64,000 nt of DNA from an uncultured Chthoniobacterales bacterium. GTDB lineage: Bacteria; Verrucomicrobiota; Verrucomicrobiia; Chthoniobacterales; UBA10450. Below the pieces are notes generated by a model, which worked only from the letters and a program-made list of their open reading frames with translations, had not been told where the DNA came from and did not search any database. Position 1 is the first letter of the stretch, and every line of letters starts with the position of its first letter. Below are positions 49,430-58,000 of this stretch, piece by piece. Position numbers and translations under genes: made by a program. The stretch lies in the NCBI GenBank assembly GCA_902805675.1, contig CADCTA010000046.1, positions 43,719-107,718 on the forward strand. The letters are read 5' to 3'.

Positions 49430-50377
49430 TCAGGCGCTCTGCACGAGCCGCTTGATCAGCTCATCTTCTGTCGTGATACCAATGAGCTTCCGCTGCGCAT
49501 CCACCACAGCAGCGAGACCGAGCCGCGCTGCACGCAGCCGCCGGATGACGCGATAGGCCGGCTCGCGATCACCCGCGTTGACGAGGCGGCGCGTATAATG
49601 GGCGAGCGACTTCGGTTCGCCGCGATCAAACATGATGTCCATGACGTTGACGAGCCCGACGGCCTGGCCCTGTGGTGAGACAACCGGGAAGCAATCGATG
49701 CCCGTCTCCGCGCTGAGCTTGATCACCGACTCAATCGAGGCACCCGGCTGAATCGTCGCGACCTTGGCCAGCGGCATCATCACGTCGCGCACGCGCACGT
49801 GCCGGAAATCGACCACGTTGTGGATCATCGCGCGCTCCGTCGCGGAGAGAGAACCTTCCCGCTCGCTCTGCACGGCAACCTGCTTGAGTTCTTCGCGCGC
49901 GGCGAAGAGGCGCGCGCGGTCGGAGGCGCGCCGCGGAAGGATCGAACGGCCGATCCACTCACCGATCGTGAGCAGCGGCGAAAGCAGGATGGTGGCCGTC
50001 TCAAGGATGCGGCCCAATGCGCCGACAGCGCTGAATGGCATGCGGCGGAAGAGCGACTTGGCGAGCACCCCGAGGATGAAAAGGTAAACCGGAATGGCCG
50101 CTGCAACGGCGATCAGGTAGCCCGCAGTCCCAAGCGAGGAGACGAGCGCGCGAGTCGCCAGCAGGATCGCGAGAATGTCCGCCACCGCCGTGATGAGCAG
50201 CACGGTGACCAGGAGACGCTGCGGCTGCTCGAGCAGCCTTGCCATTCTGCGCGCACCTTGCCGCTGCTTCGCATCGTGCCGCAGGCGCACTGGGTCGGCG
50301 GCGAGCAGCGCAGCTTCCAGCCCGGAGAAGACAAATGACACGCCGCAGAGCGCACCAACAAAGAGCCACGTCATCAT
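49430..50377 (-). CDS. CNNM/CorC-type membrane protein (DUF21 + CBS pair), short form
   Basis: A 315-residue protein. The N-terminal DUF21 membrane domain has FSGLEAALLAADPVRLRHD and further helices (LLVTVLLITAVADILAILLA). A linker with SATERAMIHNVVDFRHVRVRDVMMP and a CBS pair follow. It ends right after the second CBS motif and lacks the C-terminal CorC_HlyC domain that its upstream neighbour has. Members are linked to magnesium/cobalt efflux or membrane ion balance. It overlaps the neighbouring paralog by 4 bp (translational coupling), suggesting a heteromeric unit. Confidence 0.88.
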   Translation of the reverse strand: MMTWLFVGALCGVSFVFSGLEAALLAADPVRLRHDAKQRQGARRMARLLEQPQRLLVTVLLITAVADILAILLATRALVSSLGTAGYLIAVAAAIPVYLFILGVLAKSLFRRMPFSAVGALGRILETATILLSPLLTIGEWIGRSILPRRASDRARLFAAREELKQVAVQSEREGSLSATERAMIHNVVDFRHVRVRDVMMPLAKVATIQPGASIESVIKLSAETGIDCFPVVSPQGQAVGLVNVMDIMFDRGEPKSLAHYTRRLVNAGDREPAYRVIRRLRAARLGLAAVVDAQRKLIGITTEDELIKRLVQSA

Positions 50378-51672
50378 GGTTCGTCGGCTCCGTTCGAGTC
50401 CTCTTCGCCTGCGGCGTCGGCGTCGAGGTTGGTGGTCTTCTCGAGCACCATCTCCTCGATACGCTTGCGGCTCGTGCGGCGCACCGTGATGGCCAACCGA
50501 GGCATCTCCACCTCCGCACCGGAAGCCGGCAGATAGCCGAGTCGGTTGAAGACCAGCCCGCCGATTGTGTCGATCCCCTCAGCCTCTAGTTCGAATCCGA
50601 GATGCTCCGTCAGATCATCGAGACGCGCATTGCCGCTGACCAGCAGCCGGCCGTCTTCAAGTGGCTCGATGTACAGGTCCGCCTGCCCGAGCGGCGCGGC
50701 GTCGCTCATGATTTCCTCCACGATATCCGCGAGCGTGATGATGCCTTCCGTTCCGCCGAACTCATCCACCACCACAGCGAGCCCCTGCGGGTGCGAGATG
50801 AAGCCGCGCAAGAGATTGAGCGCGGGCATCGTCTCCGGCACGAACGACGGCGCGACCAGGTTCTCCGTGTAATGCTCCCGTAGATCGAGCAGGAATCTTT
50901 TCACGTCGAGGATGCCGACCACCTGGTCAGGCGTGTCGGCATACACCGGCACGCGGCGGTGCCGCTTCTCCTTCAACTGCGCGATCACCTCTTCATTCGT
51001 CAGATCATCGGGCAGCGCGAACGTGTCGACGCGTGGCGTCATGCAATCCTTCGCCGTCTTGTCGCCGAGCTTGATGATCTCCTGGATCATCTCGCCCTCA
51101 GCTTCGCCGAGCGCGCCTTCCTCTTCGCCAATCTCGACCAGCGTCTCGAGTTCCTCGCCCGTGGGCGCGGCGTCGGTGCGGAGCTGCTTCGGCGTGAAGC
51201 GATTCACCAGTGTTTCGCTCGTGTTCTCCAAAAGCCGCCCAACCCGATCGAGCAGCGGCATCATGGCACGCAGCGTGAAGACTCCGATCGCTGAGAGACG
51301 GTAGGGCGCCGAGATGGCGAGCACCTTCGGGATTAGATCGCAGACGAGCACGAGCAACGCGAAGATCACCGTCGCGGCTGCCCAGAGCGGCACGTGTGTT
51401 CCGAGCCGGGTTTCCCAGAGCAGGAAGAGCGAGAGCACCACGAGCGGCACGTTCACCAGCGCATCGCCCAGTAGGATAACGTTGAGAACGCGGCGCGGAT
51501 TATCGCGGAAAACTTTGATGAAATGCTTCAGCGCCGGATGCTGCTCCTCCAAGCTGCGAAGCTGGTGCGCCTTGAGGGTGAAGAGCGCTGTCTCCAATCC
51601 CGAGAAAAGCGCGGAGCAGAAGACCAACGCGCCACCGAGTGCGAGCAGGAGGATGAGACCGCCGTCTGTCAT
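50374..51672 (-). CDS. CNNM/CorC-type transporter protein (DUF21 + CBS + CorC_HlyC)
   Basis: A 432-residue full-length family member. DUF21 helices (FCSALFSGLETALFTLKAHQL, NVILLGDALVNVPLVVLSLF) are followed by the EGEMIQEIIKLGDKTAKDCMTPR hinge and two CBS motifs (VPVYADTPDQVVGILDVKRFL; GLAVVVDEFGGTEGIITLAD). The C-terminal CorC_HlyC domain is LDDLTEHLGFELEAEGIDTI with VFNRLGYLP. It is the first gene of a two-gene unit with the short paralog. Ion specificity (Mg2+/Co2+ by family) is not tested here. Confidence 0.9.
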   Translation of the reverse strand: MTDGGLILLLALGGALVFCSALFSGLETALFTLKAHQLRSLEEQHPALKHFIKVFRDNPRRVLNVILLGDALVNVPLVVLSLFLLWETRLGTHVPLWAAATVIFALLVLVCDLIPKVLAISAPYRLSAIGVFTLRAMMPLLDRVGRLLENTSETLVNRFTPKQLRTDAAPTGEELETLVEIGEEEGALGEAEGEMIQEIIKLGDKTAKDCMTPRVDTFALPDDLTNEEVIAQLKEKRHRRVPVYADTPDQVVGILDVKRFLLDLREHYTENLVAPSFVPETMPALNLLRGFISHPQGLAVVVDEFGGTEGIITLADIVEEIMSDAAPLGQADLYIEPLEDGRLLVSGNARLDDLTEHLGFELEAEGIDTIGGLVFNRLGYLPASGAEVEMPRLAITVRRTSRKRIEEMVLEKTTNLDADAAGEEDSNGADEP

Positions 51673-51761
51673 TCGATCCCGCGGACGCCGCCGCGGGACA
51701 GCTCACGCGCCAGGAAAGTGACGCGTGCCGGTTTGCCCCTCATTTCAGACAGCTCCAAAGT

Positions 51762-52247
51762 ATGGGCAGCATGGATAAAGGCGAGCGGATTTCGCGGTTT
51801 ATCGAGGAACTCGAAGGCGTGGCGCCCGCGAACGCCGCCGGATCGATCGCGCAGCATCCCTGTTACCGCGGCTTTTTCCGCTGCTGGAACGAGGGGCGTT
51901 ACTACGAAGCCCACGATGTGCTCGAGCATCTCTGGCTGGATACCACCTCGGACGAGTCGAATTACTTCAAAGGCCTCATCCAGGCCGCAGGCGGTTTCGT
52001 GCACCTGCAGAAGCAGTTCGAGCACCCGACGCATCCGAAGCATGGGCGAAGGCTGGGCCCGGCGGTGAGACTGTTCGCGCTCGCAGAGGCAAACCTCGAG
52101 CCGTTCGGCGCCTTCCGCCACGGGTTCGACATTGATGGCCTGCGCGCTTTGCTCGCGCGTACGGCTCGCGCCATTGTCGACTCCGAGTTCAAGCTCAACC
52201 CCTGGACGCCGCAGTCGGCGCCGCAGCTGGTGCTCCTGTCCGGCTGA
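51762..52247 (+). CDS. DUF309-domain protein
   Basis: A 161-residue helical protein with the DUF309 hallmark NEGRYYEAHDVLEHLWLDT and YFKGLIQAAGGFVHLQ. The family is widespread and of unknown function; the histidine and glutamate pattern suggests a possible metal site. It is divergent from the CorC pair and convergent with apt. The ATG at 51762 or the one at 51771 could serve as start. Confidence 0.88.
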   Translation: MGSMDKGERISRFIEELEGVAPANAAGSIAQHPCYRGFFRCWNEGRYYEAHDVLEHLWLDTTSDESNYFKGLIQAAGGFVHLQKQFEHPTHPKHGRRLGPAVRLFALAEANLEPFGAFRHGFDIDGLRALLARTARAIVDSEFKLNPWTPQSAPQLVLLSG

Positions 52248-52266
52248 GCGCGCGCAGGTGGACGCG

Positions 52267-52797
52267 CTAGTAGGTGAGGAACGAAACGACCTGCTCGGAC
52301 TGGAGCTTTTCGCGTCCGTGCAGGAACGCGAGCTCGATGAGGAACTGCGCCTCAACTAGTTCGCCGCCGACTTTCTTGATCAAGGTAACCGCCGACGCCG
52401 AGGTTCCGCCGGTCGCGAGCAGATCGTCGATCAAGACGATGCGCTCGCCTGGAGTGACGCTATCGACGTGCATCTCCATCTCGGCTTCGCCGTACTCCAA
52501 AGTGTAAGCGGCGCGCTCGGTTTTGTAGGGCAATTTGCCGCGCTTCCGGATCGGCACGAGCCCGATGCCGAGCTCATAGGCGACTGCGGAGCCGAACAGA
52601 AAGCCGCGCGCATCGATGCAGACAATCTTGTCGATCTCGAGCCCGCGGCAGCGTTCGCGGAAGAGATCGATCGCCGCGCGGAAGAGAGCGCCGTCTTGCA
52701 GGATGGGCGTGATGTCTTTGAAAATAATCCCGGGCTTCGGAAAGTCGGGGACATCACGCACGGCGGCCCGCAATTGCTCAATGCTGTCGGAAGGCAT
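52267..52797 (-). CDS. apt: Adenine phosphoribosyltransferase
   Basis: A 176-residue purine-salvage enzyme converting adenine and PRPP to AMP. The N-terminal VRDVPDFPKPGIIFKDITPI and the PRPP loop RIVLIDDLLATGGTSASAV are diagnostic, as are RGFLFGSAVAYELGIGLVPIRK residues. The usual 170-180 length is kept. It is a single gene, convergent with the DUF309 gene 19 bp away. Confidence 0.96.
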   Translation of the reverse strand: MPSDSIEQLRAAVRDVPDFPKPGIIFKDITPILQDGALFRAAIDLFRERCRGLEIDKIVCIDARGFLFGSAVAYELGIGLVPIRKRGKLPYKTERAAYTLEYGEAEMEMHVDSVTPGERIVLIDDLLATGGTSASAVTLIKKVGGELVEAQFLIELAFLHGREKLQSEQVVSFLTY

Positions 52798-52949
52798 GGC
52801 CGCGATGCTACCGGCACGTAGTCAAACGTCAACGGCTTGCGGTGTGGATCGGCGCCGGGCGCGAAATATTGCGCAGCGCACGGCGCGCGACGTGCATCCA
52901 CGTTCGCGACACTTGACGAAAGCTGAACAATAGACACACCATTCCAGCC

Positions 52950-54533
52950 GTGAATCGCCGGACCAAAAGCATTTTAAAGAAGAGCGCGCTCGCCGGAGCG
53001 CTCGTGCTCCTCGCCGGCAGCCTCGCCACGCAGCGCGACGCACGCAGCACCCTCCCGCCGGAGTCGCTCGCCCGCGCCATCGATACGCGGAATGCGCAGC
53101 TCCTCGAGCTTTGCTTCGCCGACAAGGTCGATGTGAATGCGCCGGGCGCCGATGGCCGCACGCCTTTGCTGATCGCCACCCAGCAGCAGGATGGCGCGAT
53201 GATTCAAAGGCTCCTCGACGCCGGGGCGAACCCGGACCTCGCGGACGGGGCCGGCACCACGCCTCTTCTCCTCGCGATTGCGCAGAAGGATGGCGCCGCC
53301 GCGCAGCGCCTGCTCGACCGCAAGGCGAATGTGAACATCGCCGACCAAACCGGCACCACGCCGCTGCTCAAAGCCACGGTGCAGCACGACGCGACCATGG
53401 TGCAGCGCCTCCTGGATGCGGGCGCGGACGTTGACGCCGCCGACCGGAACGGCACGACGGCCGTGATGGCTGCGACCGGTTTCGACAACGGCGAGTTGCT
53501 TAAGGCGCTGGTCTCGCGCTCAACCAAAGTCGACGCAGTTGACGCCTCGGCGCGGACTGCGGCGCACTACGCGATCGCGGCGCGGAACCAGGCGGCAGTC
53601 GAGCTTCTCCTGCCGCTGATGCCCGAGGTCCAGCCCGGCGTGGCACCGGCCGGCGACCTCATCGCGCTGGCCTGTGACACGCGAGACGAACGCATCATCG
53701 AGGCGGTTCTGAACCGTGCACCTTCCACACTCGAGTGGACGCCTCCGACCCAGCGCGCGCTCACCGCCGCGCTCAGTTCCAAGAACGGCCAGCTGACAAA
53801 GCTTCTGCTGAGCAGGCACCCAGCGCCGCCGATGAAGGAAGGGACGAACACTCCGCTCCTCGCCTATGCCATGGTCTCGGACGATACCGCGTTGTTCACC
53901 GCCTTGATCACCGCTGGCGCGAATCCAAACACGATGCTTCCGGTGCCGCACGACAAGCAGTTCATCTCGTTGATCAAGCAGCAATACCTCCGCAGCTTTG
54001 CGATCAGCGACGAAGGGCTGACGATGCTGATGATCGCAGCCGGTCTGGGCCGCGAGGATTACGTCCGGGCGCTGCTCGACGCAGGGGCGGAGCGTAATCG
54101 CCACACCGTGAAGCACAACATGCTGGCGCTCTACTTCGCGGCGCGGACCGAGAGCTGGCGCTGCGTGCAGATGTTGCTCGGCAAGGGACCGACGCCGAGC
54201 GAACTGCGCATCGAGATTTCACTCGCCGCGCAACGTGCATCCGTCTTCAAGAATGGGACGCCGATCTACCAAACCGCTGTGTCGACGGGACGGAAGGGGT
54301 TTGCCACGCCGTCAGGCGAGTTCGTCGTGACCGACAAACGGCGCACCCACAAGTCCAGCATCTATCACGTGAACATGCCGTTCTTCATGCGCCTGAACGG
54401 CCTCGACTTCGGCCTCCATCAAGGTGCGGTGCCGAACTATCCCGCCTCGCACGGCTGCATCCGCCTTCCCACGGCAGCGGCTGAAAAGCTGTTTGCCGAG
54501 ATCCCGGTCGGCACGGTCGTGATGATCAACTGA
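52950..54533 (+). CDS. Ankyrin-repeat / L,D-transpeptidase (YkuD) fusion
   Basis: A 527-residue exported protein. A signal/anchor helix (ALAGALVLLAGSLAT) opens it. Residues about 35-400 hold at least seven ankyrin-type repeats (for example DGRTPLLIATQQQDGAMIQR and GTTPLLLAIAQKDGAAAQRL). Residues about 420-527 are a YkuD domain with the catalytic signature GLHQGAVPNYPASHGCIRLP (His and Cys present). YkuD domains cross-link or anchor peptidoglycan, so the enzyme should act in the periplasm. Fusing it to a long ankyrin array, normally a protein-binding module, is uncommon. It starts with a GTG at 52950. Confidence 0.88.
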   Translation: MNRRTKSILKKSALAGALVLLAGSLATQRDARSTLPPESLARAIDTRNAQLLELCFADKVDVNAPGADGRTPLLIATQQQDGAMIQRLLDAGANPDLADGAGTTPLLLAIAQKDGAAAQRLLDRKANVNIADQTGTTPLLKATVQHDATMVQRLLDAGADVDAADRNGTTAVMAATGFDNGELLKALVSRSTKVDAVDASARTAAHYAIAARNQAAVELLLPLMPEVQPGVAPAGDLIALACDTRDERIIEAVLNRAPSTLEWTPPTQRALTAALSSKNGQLTKLLLSRHPAPPMKEGTNTPLLAYAMVSDDTALFTALITAGANPNTMLPVPHDKQFISLIKQQYLRSFAISDEGLTMLMIAAGLGREDYVRALLDAGAERNRHTVKHNMLALYFAARTESWRCVQMLLGKGPTPSELRIEISLAAQRASVFKNGTPIYQTAVSTGRKGFATPSGEFVVTDKRRTHKSSIYHVNMPFFMRLNGLDFGLHQGAVPNYPASHGCIRLPTAAAEKLFAEIPVGTVVMIN

Positions 54534-54604
54534 TCAGCGCCAGGCGCCGCAAGGCCGCCCGCATTAGGCTTGCCGTTTCTACGCGCATCTGATGTAAAGG
54601 CGCG

Positions 54605-55123
54605 ATGAAACGGTTCCTCCTAAGCCTCTTCGTTATCGCCCTCGCGTGTAGTAGTAGCATCGCCGCGCAGGCTCCCAGAAACGTCCGCACCGTCCGTGAT
54701 CTGCCCGGCTTCCCGGTTGAAGTATTGAAGCAGACGGTCAGCCCAAAGTTTTACCGCTCGTTGCTCATCTCACCCGTCACGGGCTGGGTGGTTGTCCGCG
54801 GGCAGCTCGTCAACAGCGGCCGCTTCGCCGGTATGCGTGTCACGCATTCGGAGCTTGGCGGCGCGTACGACAAGCTGGCTCTGCAACTGGCGAGCAACTT
54901 CACCATGAGTGGTGCCGGGCACACGGATCGGCAGATGGCGGCGTCGGCTGCCGCGCTCCATCTCGTCGTCTACAAGATCGCTGACGGAACGATGGTTGTC
55001 GGAGTTCCCGCGTCGGATGAAGCAGGCGACAACCAGATCAGGTATCGCGGCGCCGCCTTTCTCGCAGTAGAAAAAGACGGCAAGTGGTCTGAGATCGAAG
55101 GGCTGGGGCGCCGGCGTAGATAG
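54605..55123 (+). CDS. Secreted hypothetical protein
   Basis: A 172-residue protein with a signal peptide (MKRFLLSLFVIALACSSSIA). The cysteine in ALACSSS could be a lipobox-like site but ALAC lacks the usual following glycine or alanine context, so simple secretion is also possible. The mature part is beta-rich and I recognise no family. It lies 71 bp after the YkuD fusion and 49 bp before the heme block and could belong to either transcript. Confidence 0.65.
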   Translation: MKRFLLSLFVIALACSSSIAAQAPRNVRTVRDLPGFPVEVLKQTVSPKFYRSLLISPVTGWVVVRGQLVNSGRFAGMRVTHSELGGAYDKLALQLASNFTMSGAGHTDRQMAASAAALHLVVYKIADGTMVVGVPASDEAGDNQIRYRGAAFLAVEKDGKWSEIEGLGRRRR

Positions 55124-55172
55124 CGCCATCCGGTTGCGGCAGCGGAGCGCGTCCGGTAAGCTCCCGCCCTTG

Positions 55173-55964
55173 ATGGATCGGCTCCTTCTGTTCGCCGCGA
55201 CCGGCTGCTTTTTCGTGGCCGTTCTGCGGACATTGCTCGCCATTCGCGCGGGCGTGTTCCGGCCGGGGCGGTTTAACTTCGTTGCAATCGCAGTGGGGTT
55301 CGGTTTTCAAACCGCGTTCCTTTGGATTCGTGGGAATGCGCTCGGCCGCTGCCCGCTCACGAACCTATTCGAGGTTTTCATCTTCATGGCGTGGTCGGTG
55401 ACGCTGATCTACATGGCCGTCGGATCCGCCTATCGGTTGTCCTTGATGGGCGCGTTCACGGCGCCGCTGGTGTTTTTGATTCAGGCTTTGGCGCTGGTTG
55501 CTCCGATCGATCGGCCGCGCCCTCCGAAGATCGAAGTGAATGGTTGGCTCGAGTTCCACGCTTCCATGTCCATCGTGGCGTATGGCGCGTTCGCGCTCGC
55601 CTGCATCGCCGGGCTCATGTACCTGCTGCAGGAGCGACAGCTGAAGCGGCGGCAGCTCCATTCCGCATTCCATCATCTGCCGCCGCTCTCCGAGCTCTAC
55701 TCCGCGATCACGCGGCTGCTGTGGCTCGGTTTCATCCTCTACACGGCGGGGCTGGTGAGCGGCTTCTTCACCGGCGAGCCGCTGCCGGTGGTGAAGATGA
55801 GCTGCGCGATCGCGGTCTGGCTCTTCTACGCCGCGATTTTGCAGGGGCGGCAATTCCTGCGCCTCGGGCCCAAGCAGGTCGCGGTGTTATGCGTGGTGGC
55901 ATTTACCGCCGCGGTCTCGGTGTTGTGGGGCATCACCTTCGTCTCGCAGAAATTGCCCCTGTAA
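55173..55964 (+). CDS. Cytochrome c assembly-type membrane protein (CcsA/HemX-like)
   Basis: A 263-residue, eight-helix membrane protein. It contains the region typical of CcsA/HemX (GRCPLTNLFEVFIFMAWSVT with a helix-loop histidine in WLEFHASMSIVAYGAF) but not the tryptophan-rich WWD signature in full. The position immediately before hemA is where hemX lies in Bacillus, where it tunes HemA abundance; in other phyla such proteins help mount heme on cytochrome c. Both roles are possible. The ATG at 55173 is chosen over an upstream TTG. Confidence 0.8.
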   Translation: MDRLLLFAATGCFFVAVLRTLLAIRAGVFRPGRFNFVAIAVGFGFQTAFLWIRGNALGRCPLTNLFEVFIFMAWSVTLIYMAVGSAYRLSLMGAFTAPLVFLIQALALVAPIDRPRPPKIEVNGWLEFHASMSIVAYGAFALACIAGLMYLLQERQLKRRQLHSAFHHLPPLSELYSAITRLLWLGFILYTAGLVSGFFTGEPLPVVKMSCAIAVWLFYAAILQGRQFLRLGPKQVAVLCVVAFTAAVSVLWGITFVSQKLPL

Positions 55965-55970
55965 CGGCCG

Positions 55971-57026
55971 ATGAATCTCTTCTGCGTCGGCATTAGCCAT
56001 CACACCGCGAGCGTCGATGTGCGCGAGCGTTACGTTCGCAACCCGGCGGTCGAGCGTACCGTGCGGGAAGCGGCCGGTTGCGCCGAAGCGCTTGTGCTCG
56101 CGACGTGCAATCGCGTGGAAGTTTACGCGGCCGCGGAGACTCGCGTGGAGAGCGAGGCGATCACGCGGTGTCTGACCGGCGCCCAGCAAGCGTTCGCTGA
56201 TGATGCAGGAGCGTTCTACCGCTTCGATGGCGAAGCCTGCGTGCAGCATCTGTTCCGTGTCGCGTCTGGACTCGACTCGATGGTCGTGGGCGAAACGGAG
56301 GTGCTCGGCCAGGTCAAACAGGCGTACGAAAAGGCGCGCAGCACCGGGGCTGCCGGGCGGTGTTTACATCGGTTGTTTCAGCGCGCATTCCGCGTCGCGA
56401 AACAGGTGCGCACGAATACGGAGATCACCCGCGGCTCGGTCTCAGTCGGCTCAGTCGCGGTGGAGCTGGCGGTGAAGATTTTTGGCGAGCTCAGCACGCG
56501 CAAGGTGCTGGTGCTCGGAGCGGGAGAGACCAGCGAGCGCACCGCGCGCGCCCTTGCTTCGCGCGGTGTTCGCGACCTGCGCGTGACGAATCGCTCAGGC
56601 GATCGTGCGGAGGCGCTCGCGGCATCCGTGGGCGGTCGGGCGGTGCCATTCGCCGGTTGGGAGACGCAGTGCCGCGAAGTCGACATTCTGATTTCATCCA
56701 CCGCCGCCGAAGAACCGCTCCTCACACGCGACAAGCTCGCGCCGATCCTCGATCTGCGCTGGGATCGCCCGCTCTTCATCATCGACATCGCGGTGCCCCG
56801 CGACGTCGCGCCGGACGTGAACGAGATGGAAGGCGTGTTCCTTTACGATATCGACTCGTTGCAGAGCATCGCCGACCAATCGCTGGCGCAGCGGCGTCAG
56901 CAGATCGCGGCGGGCGAAGAAATCATCGCAGGGCACGTCGCAGAGTTCGATAGCTGGCTGCGCCGGGGCGCAGGTGCTTCGCGGCCGCCGAGCGCCATCC
57001 CACATCCCGCCACAGCCGAGTCGTGA
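55971..57026 (+). CDS. hemA: Glutamyl-tRNA reductase
   Basis: A 351-residue NADPH-dependent enzyme that reduces glutamyl-tRNA to glutamate-1-semialdehyde, the first committed step of heme synthesis. The catalytic cysteine is in ALVLATCNRVEVYA; the SGLDSMVVGETEVLGQVK and VLVLGAGETSERTARAL segments follow. The C-terminal dimerisation helix is short: typical enzymes reach about 420 residues, this one ends in a Pro/Ala-rich tail (RPPSAIPHPATAES). It starts 6 bp after the CcsA/HemX-like stop. Confidence 0.95.
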   Translation: MNLFCVGISHHTASVDVRERYVRNPAVERTVREAAGCAEALVLATCNRVEVYAAAETRVESEAITRCLTGAQQAFADDAGAFYRFDGEACVQHLFRVASGLDSMVVGETEVLGQVKQAYEKARSTGAAGRCLHRLFQRAFRVAKQVRTNTEITRGSVSVGSVAVELAVKIFGELSTRKVLVLGAGETSERTARALASRGVRDLRVTNRSGDRAEALAASVGGRAVPFAGWETQCREVDILISSTAAEEPLLTRDKLAPILDLRWDRPLFIIDIAVPRDVAPDVNEMEGVFLYDIDSLQSIADQSLAQRRQQIAAGEEIIAGHVAEFDSWLRRGAGASRPPSAIPHPATAES

Positions 57027-57049
57027 CGGCGGCGCGTCGTCACTGATCA

Positions 57050-58000
57050 ATGGACGCTTCCAGGCGTATCGTGCTCGGCACGCGCGGCAGTGATCTTGCC
57101 CGTACTCAGACGGCGATGGTGGAGGAAGCGCTCCGCGCGCACTCTCCGGACGTCGAGATCGCGATCGAAATCATCACAACGCGCGGCGACGAAAATAGCC
57201 GACATGCCGCGGAACCGATCGACCGCAAAGCGGGACGGAAGGGACTTTTCACCGGCGAGATCGAGCGTGCGTTGCTCGCGGGCGACATCGATGTGGCGAT
57301 TCACAGCGCAAAGGATATGCCGAGCGATCCGACGCCCGGGCTGGAGATCTGCGCGGTGCTGCCGCGGGCTTCGGTCGAGGATGTGCTGATCACGAAAAGC
57401 GCGGCAACGCTTTGGAACCTGCCGAACGGCGCAACCGTTGGAACCGGTAGCGTGCGCCGGCAACGTCAGCTGCAATGGGCCCGACGCGATCTCAACGTGG
57501 TGGAGGTGCGCGGCAACGTTCCCACTCGACTGCGTAAACTGATGGAGAATCCGTGGGACGCGATCGTCCTTGCGCGGGCGGGGCTGGAGCGACTCGGCTT
57601 TGATCTTTCGCACAATGAACTGGTATTTAACGGCGAGCGCCTGCGCGTTTACATGCTCCCGCGCGATCGATTTTTACCAGCCGGCGGCCAGGGCGTGATT
57701 GCGCTCCAGGTTCGCTCAGGTGACGAACGCGTCGCCTCAGCGGTGGCGCGGTTGAACGACGCGGAGACGTTGTTGTGTCTGCGTGCGGAGCGGGATTTTT
57801 TGCGACGGCTGCAGGGTGACTGCGACTCGCCGGTCGGCGTATTCGCCACGATCGAGGACGGGCAGTTCACGCTACAGTCACAGGTGTTCGTGGACGGCGA
57901 GGCCGCGCCAAAAACAGGCAAGACGCTCGCCCCGCTCGACCGGCAACCGGAGCTGCTGGCGGCAGCGTTGTTTCAGTGGATGTATGGACAAAAAAACTAG
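57050..58000 (+). CDS. hemC: Porphobilinogen deaminase (hydroxymethylbilane synthase)
   Basis: A 316-residue enzyme polymerising four porphobilinogens. It starts RRIVLGTRGSDLARTQTAMV; the active-site aspartate is in DIDVAIHSAKDMPSDP, a conserved GTGSVRRQRQL arginine patch follows, and the dipyrromethane cofactor cysteine lies in RLQGDCDSPVGVFA. It is preceded by hemA (23 bp) and overlaps the next gene by 17 bp. Confidence 0.95.
   Translation: MDASRRIVLGTRGSDLARTQTAMVEEALRAHSPDVEIAIEIITTRGDENSRHAAEPIDRKAGRKGLFTGEIERALLAGDIDVAIHSAKDMPSDPTPGLEICAVLPRASVEDVLITKSAATLWNLPNGATVGTGSVRRQRQLQWARRDLNVVEVRGNVPTRLRKLMENPWDAIVLARAGLERLGFDLSHNELVFNGERLRVYMLPRDRFLPAGGQGVIALQVRSGDERVASAVARLNDAETLLCLRAERDFLRRLQGDCDSPVGVFATIEDGQFTLQSQVFVDGEAAPKTGKTLAPLDRQPELLAAALFQWMYGQKN

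Noticed and set aside
57783-57983. Upstream extension of the cobA-hemD ORF
   Set aside because: It overlaps the hemC C-terminus in another frame and lacks any family similarity; CobA begins at [19 protein letters not shown].
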